Origin: Rhizobium sp. Q54
GTDB taxonomy: Bacteria > Pseudomonadota > Alphaproteobacteria > Rickettsiales > UBA1997
Direction of reading: 5' to 3'
DNA: 6,481 nucleotides
NCBI GenBank assembly: GCA_945865855.1
Contig: CAMBES010000078.1
Location: forward strand, 1 to 6,481
Position numbers and translations under genes: made by a program. The notes below the pieces were generated by a model. It was given only the letters and a program-made list of their open reading frames with translations. It had not been told where the DNA came from and made no database searches. Positions 1 to 4,849 of this stretch are shown here, one piece after another. The first letter of the stretch is position 1, and every line of letters starts with the position of its first letter.

Positions 1-1
1 G

Positions 2-88
2 GCCAGCGCTAAAGCTGGCGCCGCTTCAAGCCGTATTAATTCTAGCGACAGCAACAGCAAAGATGCATTCAAAGAACTCGATCAGTAG
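2..88 (+). CDS. C-terminal tail of an unidentified upstream protein (5' partial)
   Basis: A reading frame is open from the left edge and ends at TAG 86-88, giving 28 residues (ASAKAGAASSRINSS, then DSNSKDAFKELDQ). Composition is Ala/Ser/Asn/Lys-rich with a charged end, like a flexible hydrophilic C-terminus; there is no recognisable domain, so no function is assigned. It is in a different frame from the next gene and overlaps its first 26 bases (63-88), which is compatible with tight operon packing and translational coupling to the LPP20 lipoprotein. A 6-bp inverted repeat (GCCAGC at 2-7, GCTGGC at 14-19) lies in its coding part without a following T-run, so it is not a terminator. The short length means that chance openness of the frame cannot be excluded. 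Confidence 0.45.
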   Translation, partial: ASAKAGAASSRINSSDSNSKDAFKELDQ

Positions 89-1043
89 ATTAATTTTAGC
101 GACAATTTTTTTTGTTGCCTCCTGCTCCTCCTCTTCTCAAAAAGCTGTAGAGCCCTCTTGGTACCTCTCTCCCAAACAAAATAATTCTGAAAATTTCTAC
201 GGCATTTCCGCCGGAGCAAATTTAGAAGAGGGTACGAAAGCGGCTCTAGCAGATGCCGCAGCACGCTTGATGGTTAGCATTTCTTCGGAATCAACTTCGC
301 TAATCGAAGAAGATTCTCGCGGCACAAATGAAGAAATGCGTCAACAAGTTAAACAAAATATCGAGAGGATCGACTTCACTAACTTCCGCATTTCGCGCAG
401 TGAAAAAGTAGGCCCAGAACTTTTTATTGAAGTTGAAATAAAGCGCGATCCGTTCATTCGCGATCAAAAAGAAAAAACTGAATTTTCTGAAAAACAAGTC
501 TCTGACTTAGAGAAAAATTTAACTGGAGCAAACCCAATTCAAAAACGCGTTTCCTTGTTAAAAATTCTCGATCTTGAAAAACAAATTGAGCTCTCAAGTC
601 GTATTCTTGCTGGCGCTGGAGAGCCTGTTAACTTAAAAGAAAAATTAAGCCGCATCGCTTTTTTCCAAAATCAACTCAATCAACTCAACGACAAAATCGA
701 ATTTTATTTCGCGATCAACTCCTCAAAAGAAATTGCTCAGACTATTCGTACCGCTCTAAATAAAGAGAAAATAAAAATCTCTAATTCTCATGGTGGGGCC
801 AATCAAATCACGATCGAGATTAAATCTTCTGCAAAAAGCGGCAAGATTTACGGCTCACACATGACGAAATTACAAATCGACTTTGAAAATACTTCCGGCG
901 GAAAAATTGTCGCAAGCAATATAATTGAAGTAACTGGTAGCTCATCAATCAGCGAAAAAGAATCCTACGCAGCAGCGATAAAATCTCTCGATGAAGAAAT
1001 TTCTAACAAAGGAATTTTGAAGGTGATCGGAATTATTAATTAA
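63..1043 (+). CDS. LPP20-family outer-membrane lipoprotein
   Basis: The 326-aa precursor has a lipoprotein signal peptide: basic N-region (K4, R9), hydrophobic core LILATIFFVAS and a lipobox VASC, so C21 should be lipidated. Ser at +2 favours export to the outer membrane. Residues about 31-130 (PSWYLSP, then YGISAGANLEEGTKAALADAAARL, then FIEVEIKRDPF) fit the LPP20 domain, with the usual P-x-W start, a Gly-containing strand and an Ala-rich helix. Residues about 140-215 are rich in charged and Leu/Ile residues and probably form helices or a coiled coil. Residues about 215-326 form an alpha/beta-looking domain I do not recognise. ATG 63 is chosen because it is the only start that keeps the signal peptide, although no Shine-Dalgarno sequence precedes it. 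The gene sits 7 bp upstream of a CsgG/FlgT-like lipoprotein and probably shares its transcript. Some family members, such as Vibrio FlgP, act in flagellar function; a flagellar role here is inference only. Confidence 0.75.
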   Translation: MHSKNSISRLILATIFFVASCSSSSQKAVEPSWYLSPKQNNSENFYGISAGANLEEGTKAALADAAARLMVSISSESTSLIEEDSRGTNEEMRQQVKQNIERIDFTNFRISRSEKVGPELFIEVEIKRDPFIRDQKEKTEFSEKQVSDLEKNLTGANPIQKRVSLLKILDLEKQIELSSRILAGAGEPVNLKEKLSRIAFFQNQLNQLNDKIEFYFAINSSKEIAQTIRTALNKEKIKISNSHGGANQITIEIKSSAKSGKIYGSHMTKLQIDFENTSGGKIVASNIIEVTGSSSISEKESYAAAIKSLDEEISNKGILKVIGIIN

Positions 1044-1050
1044 CAATTGC

Positions 1051-2103
1051 ATGAAATTAAAATATATCGCCCTCCTACTTATTCTAAACTCTTGCTCAAC
1101 CACCATCAAAAATTTTAACGACTATCAAAAACAATTTTTGAGCAAAAGCAATTTCATGCCAAGCAAAGAAAATCTCGAAGGCAAAGCGCCAAAAATCGTA
1201 GTTTTTGCTCTTGACCAAAATGAAAATGAAATCGCTAAACAAACTGGGCTTGGCGATTCACTCGCCAATAATGTTGAAAATATTTTAAGCAAAAATCGTC
1301 TTGGCGAAATTGTTGATCGCAAAGCTGCAGAAAAATTGCAGAAAGAAATAGCGCTCGCCGAAATGAAAAAAACAGGATCATACAAGGGCCCTATCGTAGC
1401 TGATTACGCCATTTCTGGCGCCATTTCAAATGCAGGATTCACCAGTAAATATTCCAGTGGCTCAACCTTCTACAATCCGCAAAGCGGCCAAATGGTTTCG
1501 ATTCCACCTAAATATACCTACTCTGCTGACGTCGCTGGAAATATTAAAATCTACGAACTTCCTGCTCTTTTTGTTGTCGAATCAATCGAGTTCTCTGCAA
1601 AAAAATCTCGCTCGGAAGCCACTCAACAAGATGGTGGCGTATCACTAGGTGGATTGCAAATTGGTGGTAAAAAAGTTGAAGGCGCAAAACGCGATGACAG
1701 CTTGGTACGCAAGGCTGCAGAAGATGCCATGAACGACATCGAAGTAGACATAAAAAACTTCTTCGCCAAAAAAGGCTACATCTTGGAAAAGCGTGTTTTA
1801 GACAATAAGTCGATCTTCAAAATTTCTCTCGGCTCTGCTGACGGCATTAAGCAAAATGATAAGTTTGAAGTGATCGGCCAATATGAATCTGAAAATGCTA
1901 TTACTAACGAAGTAGAGATTGAGCGCCGCATTATCGCGACTGGCTCTGTTTCTGATTTGATCGATCCAAAAACTTCTTGGGTAGTTATTGATGACGCTAA
2001 AAAAGCTGAAATACTACGCCTTGGTGATGCAGTAAAAATGAAATACAAAAAAAGCCAATTTGCCGGAGCGGCAAAATTCGCAAAATCAATGCTAGAGCAG
2101 TAA
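1051..2103 (+). CDS. CsgG/LpoB-like lipoprotein with a FlgT-type C-terminal domain
   Basis: The 350-aa precursor has a signal peptide KLKYIALLLILNSC with lipobox LNSC, so C15 is the lipidated residue, and Ser at +2 suggests the outer membrane. Residues about 48-240 look like the CsgG/LpoB/TolB-N type of periplasmic alpha/beta domain: strand KIVVFAL, helix LGDSLANNVENIL, strand GEIVDR, helix KAAEKLQKE, then VADYAISGAIS. A Gly/Ser-rich segment (about 130-155) and a GG-rich loop (about 195-207) interrupt it. Residues about 242-333 (GYILEKRVL, FKISLGSADGIKQNDKFEVI, IATGSVSDLIDPKTSWVVID, LRLGDAVKM) resemble the FlgT C-terminal domain. FlgT of Vibrio forms part of the H ring of the flagellar basal body; CsgG secretes curli and LpoB activates PBP1B, so the core alone does not decide function. 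The gene follows the LPP20 lipoprotein by 7 bp without a Shine-Dalgarno, suggesting coupled translation. Its stop is 2 bp from the stop of convergent thiS. Confidence 0.7.
   Translation: MKLKYIALLLILNSCSTTIKNFNDYQKQFLSKSNFMPSKENLEGKAPKIVVFALDQNENEIAKQTGLGDSLANNVENILSKNRLGEIVDRKAAEKLQKEIALAEMKKTGSYKGPIVADYAISGAISNAGFTSKYSSGSTFYNPQSGQMVSIPPKYTYSADVAGNIKIYELPALFVVESIEFSAKKSRSEATQQDGGVSLGGLQIGGKKVEGAKRDDSLVRKAAEDAMNDIEVDIKNFFAKKGYILEKRVLDNKSIFKISLGSADGIKQNDKFEVIGQYESENAITNEVEIERRIIATGSVSDLIDPKTSWVVIDDAKKAEILRLGDAVKMKYKKSQFAGAAKFAKSMLEQ
2047..2075 (-). terminator. Probable intrinsic terminator of the yajQ-thiS transcript
   Basis: Read on the minus strand, a 7-bp perfect stem TTTGCCG / CGGCAAA (2075-2069 and 2065-2059) with loop CTC is followed after 5 bases by a run of seven T (2053-2047). 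It begins about 30 bases after the thiS stop, where a terminator is expected, but lies wholly inside the 3' coding end of the convergent CsgG/FlgT-like gene. The 5-base gap between stem and T-run makes it weaker than a textbook terminator. Confidence 0.45.
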
Positions 2104-2105
2104 AG

Positions 2106-2306
2106 CTAGCCTCCGCCGATAAAGTGAACGATCTCAATTCGACTTCCTTCATCAATTACAGTCGCTGAAAACAGATCTGGATTTACAATTTCCAGATCTT
2201 TCTCCACCGCAATTTTTTTTACATCGAGCTCAAATTTCTCGACCAATTCCGCGATGGTCATTTTGGTTTCGAAAATTTTTTCTTCGCCGTTTAAAAAAAT
2301 TTTCAC
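2106..2306 (-). CDS. thiS: Sulfur carrier protein ThiS
   Basis: This 66-aa ubiquitin-like protein matches the family length. It shows the ThiS layout: N-terminal strand MKIFLNGEE, helix TIAELVEKFEL, strand KIAVEKDLEIV, then SRIEIVHFIGGG ending exactly on the di-glycine tail needed for adenylation by ThiF and thiocarboxylate formation. Thiocarboxylated ThiS donates sulfur to thiazole synthase ThiG in thiamine biosynthesis; the protein is cytoplasmic. It starts at GTG 2306-2304, which overlaps the yajQ stop by one base (TAGTG), so translation is probably coupled to yajQ. A weak GCGAG lies just upstream of the start. No thiG, thiF, thiO or thiE is next to it in the window, so partners must be elsewhere. 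Its stop is 2 bp from the stop of the convergent + strand lipoprotein gene. Confidence 0.88.
   Translation of the reverse strand: MKIFLNGEEKIFETKMTIAELVEKFELDVKKIAVEKDLEIVNPDLFSATVIDEGSRIEIVHFIGGG
2173..2199 (+). repeat. 9-bp perfect inverted repeat inside thiS
   Basis: AGATCTGGA (2173-2181) and TCCAGATCT (2191-2199) form a perfect 9-bp stem with a 9-nt loop. On the + strand it lies about 70 bases after the stop of the CsgG/FlgT-like gene and is followed by TTCTCC; a run of eight T (2213-2220) comes only 13 bases later. It could stop or protect the 3' end of the + strand transcript, but the T-run is too distant for a standard terminator. It encodes part of ThiS (residues from about KDLE to PDLF). 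Confidence 0.3.
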
Positions 2307-2797
2307 TACTCGCGAAAGTTAATAAATTGCAGCGGAATATCAAAATTAGCGGCGCGCAACAAAGTCATCGCCTCTTGCAAATCATCGCGTTTTTTACCGT
2401 CAACGCGCACTTCATCGGCCTTAATCGAAGCCTGAACTTTCATCTTCGTATCCTTCACGTGCTTAACAATTTTTTTGGCAATTTCTTGTTCGATACCATT
2501 GCGCAACTTCACTTCCTGACGCATCATATTTCCACCGGCTTTTTCTTCTTTCTGAAAATCAAAAGCTCGCGCATCCACGCCACGCTTGGTTGCAAAAACT
2601 TTCATCGAATCGCGAATTGATTCGAGACGATATTCGCTATCCGCAGTAATAAGAATCAGATTATCTTTTTCTTTAAGCTCCAAAGTAAAAACTGCACCTT
2701 TGAAATCGTAACGATTTCCAATTTCGCGCATCACGGAATTCATCGCGTTGTCGATTTCTTGCATGTTGATTTTAGAGACGATGTCAAAGCTAGGCAT
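2306..2797 (-). CDS. yajQ: YajQ-family nucleotide/cyclic-di-GMP-binding protein
   Basis: The 163-aa protein has the normal length of the YajQ (UPF0234, DUF520) family and its hallmark ends: MPSFDIVSKINMQEIDNAMN at the N-terminus and IPLQFINFRE at the C-terminus. Other conserved stretches are RYDFKGA near residue 34 and a central KxVKxxKMKVQASIKxDEVRVDGKKRDDLQ. The family folds as two ferredoxin-like (RNP-like) domains. Members bind nucleic acid or nucleotides, and the Xanthomonas homologue is a cyclic-di-GMP effector that works with a transcription factor; the cellular role here is unknown. ATG 2797 gives the canonical MPSFD start. No Shine-Dalgarno is seen before it. It is the first gene of a two-gene minus-strand operon with thiS and is divergent from a tRNA-Ile gene, from which it is separated by about 150 bp holding probable promoters. 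Confidence 0.93.
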   Translation of the reverse strand: MPSFDIVSKINMQEIDNAMNSVMREIGNRYDFKGAVFTLELKEKDNLILITADSEYRLESIRDSMKVFATKRGVDARAFDFQKEEKAGGNMMRQEVKLRNGIEQEIAKKIVKHVKDTKMKVQASIKADEVRVDGKKRDDLQEAMTLLRAANFDIPLQFINFRE

Positions 2798-2832
2798 GTT
2801 ATTTAGGATCTTGATTAAAGAAGGAATTCACC

Positions 2833-2848
2833 GATCAAAATATTAGAC
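2833..2848. repeat. Operator-like 16-bp element, copy 1 (GATCAAAATATTAGAC)
   Basis: This copy matches 14 of 16 bases of the element at 2896-2911 in the same orientation. Its half-sites pair at 4 of 6 positions. It covers the proposed -10 (TAATAT, minus strand) of the yajQ promoter, a position where a bound protein would repress. No protein is identified as its ligand. Confidence 0.35.
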
Positions 2849-2867
2849 ACTATTAACTAATTGCAAA
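2840..2867 (-). promoter_or_regulatory. yajQ: Candidate sigma70-type promoter for yajQ-thiS
   Basis: On the minus strand, TTTGCA (2867-2862) and TAATAT (2845-2840) are separated by 16 bp and would start transcription about 35 bases before the yajQ ATG. The -35 is weak (4 of 6 matches to TTGACA) and AT-rich sequence gives such matches easily, so this is a suggestion. The -10 overlaps one copy of the 16-bp near-palindrome. Confidence 0.3.
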
Positions 2868-2895
2868 CCGCTTCAAACCATGGCTGCAAACACAA

Positions 2896-2911
2896 GGTCA
2901 AAATATTTGAC
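2896..2911. repeat. Operator-like 16-bp element, copy 2 (GGTCAAAATATTTGAC)
   Basis: Bases 2897-2911 form a perfect palindrome, GTCAAA-ATA-TTTGAC. It shares 14 of 16 bases with copy 1, lying 63 bp away (six helical turns), and overlaps the proposed -35 (TTGACT) of the tRNA-Ile promoter. The arrangement would suit a dimeric regulator binding both sites on one DNA face, which is inference. Confidence 0.4.
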
Positions 2912-2934
2912 TTTTGCCTACTCGTTAATAGGTT
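2907..2934 (+). promoter_or_regulatory. Candidate tRNA-Ile promoter with GC-rich discriminator
   Basis: TTGACT (2907-2912) is a 5 of 6 match to the -35 consensus. With a 16-bp spacer the -10 would be TAGGTT (2929-2934), a poor but usable match. It is followed by an all-G/C octamer GCGCCGCC (2935-2942), striking in this AT-rich region and typical of the discriminator of stringently controlled stable-RNA promoters. The start would be near 2941, about 10 bases before the mature tRNA. Confidence 0.4.
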
Positions 2935-2951
2935 GCGCCGCCTTGTTTAAT

Positions 2952-3028
2952 GGGTCTGTAGCTCAGTTGGTTAGAGTGCGCGCCTGATAAGTGCGAGGTC
3001 GGAGGTTCAAGTCCTCCCAGACCCACCA
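2952..3028 (+). tRNA. tRNA-Ile (anticodon GAT)
   Basis: The 77-nt gene folds into a full cloverleaf: acceptor GGGTCTG / CAGACCC (2952-2958, 3018-3024), D arm GCTC-AGTTGGTTA-GAGT with a terminal G-T pair, anticodon stem CGCGC / GTGCG (one G-T pair) around loop CTGATAA with anticodon GAT at 2986-2988, variable loop AGGTC, and T arm GGAGG-TTCAAGT-CCTCC. The discriminator A and 3' CCA (3026-3028) are encoded. It reads AUC and AUU codons. The sequence is close to the tRNA-Ile usually found in the 16S-23S spacer, but there is no rRNA or tRNA-Ala next to it here: yajQ lies on one side and a penicillin-binding protein gene on the other. Confidence 0.97.
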
Positions 3029-3035
3029 TTAGACT

Positions 3036-3058
3036 TAAAAATTTCTATGAAATTTTTA
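3036..3058. terminator. AT-rich hairpin between tRNA-Ile and the convergent PBP gene
   Basis: TAAAAATTTC (3036-3045) and GAAATTTTTA (3049-3058) make a perfect 10-bp stem with a 3-nt loop, 8 bases after the tRNA. The 3' arm supplies five T, and the structure reads the same way on both strands, so it could serve as a weak bidirectional terminator for the tRNA and the PBP transcript. The stem contains almost no G-C pairs, which lowers confidence. A second stem, TTAGCAA / TTGCTAA (3056-3062 and 3070-3076), overlaps it by three bases. Confidence 0.4.
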
Positions 3059-3106
3059 GCAAGGTTGAATTGCTAAGCGCTGAGTAAATCCGAGTGTCCG
3101 CAGCAG

Positions 3107-4846
3107 TTAAATTTTTTTCAGGATCTCTCCAAAAAGTTGTGCCGGAAGAGATCCTCCGGTGATTTTAGATGTTGCTGAATTGTCATCATTTCCAATCCAA
3201 ACTCCAATTACATATTCATCATCAAAACCAACAAACCAGGCATCGCGGAAGTTTTGACTTGTTCCGGTTTTTCCCAAAACATTCTCCTCCACATTGGCAT
3301 TTTTTCCCGTTCCGCTTCTTACAACTTCGCGCAAAAGTTTTTTGATTTCTTTGATCGAATTTTCTGAAGCAACCGCTCCAAGACCAGAAGATTCATGCCT
3401 GTAGAGCTCTTGTTTTTCCCCATTTCTGACTTCTGAAATCGCGTGAGGAATTACCGCATCGCCATTTGAAGCAATGGTGGCATAGGCTCCGGTGAGTTCT
3501 AATAAACTTACTTCGGTAGTGCCCAAAGAAATCGTCGGATCATTTTTATCCATTTTTGAACTAATGCCGCACTTACGAGCTATTGAAATAATCGAGCCTC
3601 CTCCAACATCGCGCGCGAGCTGAACAGCAACCGAATTCAATGATTCAGAGAATGCGCGCTGCAAAGTCACCTCACCTAGAAACTTACTATTATAGTTATC
3701 TGGCAACCAAGTTCCAACGTTGATTTTCTTATCTTCAAACACGTCATCGGATTTCCAGCCTTTCTCAAAGGCGGCCAGATAAACAAAAGTTTTAAAGGCC
3801 GATCCCGCCTGTCTTTTTGCATAAACAGCGCGATTGAATTGGCTTTGTTGATGATCCTTCCCGCCAGACATGGCAAGCACTGCGCCACTTTTACTCATTA
3901 CAACAACAGCAACTTCTGATGTGCCAAGCTTCTCAGAATTCTTCCCGACAAAATCGTTCAGAACCTCTTCCATGTTGGCCTGTAGCGCCTCATCCAAAGT
4001 TGTGGTGATGGAAACTATTTTTTCTTTCCTTTCTTTCTTTCCTAGAAAATCTGGTAACTGTTCGTAAACGAAGTCAGTAAAATAAAGCCTCTGCGCGTGA
4101 TCAGTAATGTAATGAGGATCTTGCTGAAGTTCCGACAGATTTTTTTCATCCAGGAATCCCGCATCAATCATAGCGCGTAAAACCACGCTAGTTCTGTTCT
4201 CGGCAAGTTCGCGATTATTTTTTGGTGAAAGTTTTGACGGCGCTTTTAATAGGCCGGCAAGCAGTGCCGACTCACTTAAATTCAGCTGCGAGATGTCTTT
4301 ACCGAAATAACTTTTTGCCGCATTGCCAACCCCGTAGTTGCCAGCACCGAAGTAAGCGCGATTGAGGTAAAAAGTTAAAATCTGTTCCTTGGTAAAACGC
4401 CGCTCAAGCTGCAAAGCAAGAAGCATTTCCTGAATTTTTCTTTTTAGAGTTCGATCTGAACTGAGGAATAAAATTTTTGCTAATTGCTGCGTGACCGTAC
4501 TGCCACCCTGCACCACTCGACCTGCTTTTTTATTGGCAACGTAAGCTCTAGCCACCCCAAAAATATCAACACCGTGATGCGAAAAAAAACGCCTATCTTC
4601 AGTCGCCACAACCGCATTAATAAGATGCTGAGGTAGTTCGTAATAGCTCACTTCACTTGCATAAATTTCGCTGCGATTAGTGATGCGATTGCCATTTGCG
4701 TAATTGATTTGCACAATCTGCTTACCACTTTCTTTCTCCAAATCATCCAAACTTGGCAGGCCTTGGAAATAGTAAAATAGAGCTGCGGCAGCAAAAATTG
4801 CGAGCCAGATCGAAAGCAAAAATGTGAGCTTCAGCAACAGTTTCAT
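3107..4846 (-). CDS. Bifunctional class A penicillin-binding protein (PBP1A type)
   Basis: The 579-aa inner-membrane protein polymerises lipid II and cross-links peptidoglycan in the periplasm. One N-terminal membrane segment (about residues 5-27, LKLTFLLSIWLAIFAAAALFYYF) is followed by a GT51 glycosyltransferase domain: VVATEDRRFFSHHGVD with catalytic Glu83, GGSTVTQQLAK (114-124), RKIQEMLLALQLERRF, then FYLNRAYFGAGNYGVGNAAKSYFGK. The transpeptidase domain has the nucleophile motif SAFK (Ser349, Lys352), SLN (402-404) and KTGT (526-529). The family's usual SxFKP has Thr in place of Pro after Lys. The protein stops soon after the transpeptidase core and is short compared with about 850 residues in enterobacterial PBP1a, lacking room for an OB insert and C-terminal extension. 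ATG 4846 is chosen over a TTG at 4876, which would add ten residues and overlap the divergent gene. No Shine-Dalgarno is visible. Confidence 0.92.
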   Translation of the reverse strand: MKLLLKLTFLLSIWLAIFAAAALFYYFQGLPSLDDLEKESGKQIVQINYANGNRITNRSEIYASEVSYYELPQHLINAVVATEDRRFFSHHGVDIFGVARAYVANKKAGRVVQGGSTVTQQLAKILFLSSDRTLKRKIQEMLLALQLERRFTKEQILTFYLNRAYFGAGNYGVGNAAKSYFGKDISQLNLSESALLAGLLKAPSKLSPKNNRELAENRTSVVLRAMIDAGFLDEKNLSELQQDPHYITDHAQRLYFTDFVYEQLPDFLGKKERKEKIVSITTTLDEALQANMEEVLNDFVGKNSEKLGTSEVAVVVMSKSGAVLAMSGGKDHQQSQFNRAVYAKRQAGSAFKTFVYLAAFEKGWKSDDVFEDKKINVGTWLPDNYNSKFLGEVTLQRAFSESLNSVAVQLARDVGGGSIISIARKCGISSKMDKNDPTISLGTTEVSLLELTGAYATIASNGDAVIPHAISEVRNGEKQELYRHESSGLGAVASENSIKEIKKLLREVVRSGTGKNANVEENVLGKTGTSQNFRDAWFVGFDDEYVIGVWIGNDDNSATSKITGGSLPAQLFGEILKKI

Positions 4847-4849
4847 CAA

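Noticed and set aside
2..19. GCCAGC / GCTGGC hairpin as a terminator of the upstream gene
   Set aside because: It lies before the stop codon of the upstream frame and has no T-run after it.
1430..1648. 72-aa frame on the + strand inside the CsgG/FlgT-like gene
   Set aside because: It lies wholly within a well-supported gene in another frame and its translation resembles no family; the same holds for the other frames inside the lipoprotein, yajQ, PBP and lpxD genes.
2864..2891. Three CAAAC copies upstream of the tRNA as an iteron or regulator array
   Set aside because: Only five bases are shared and the spacing (10 and 13 bp) is irregular, so chance is likely in this base composition.
4753..4778. 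TTGGCA and TAAAAT as a promoter for the PabC-like gene
   Set aside because: Both hexamers are good matches but the spacer is only 14 bp, too short for a sigma70 promoter.
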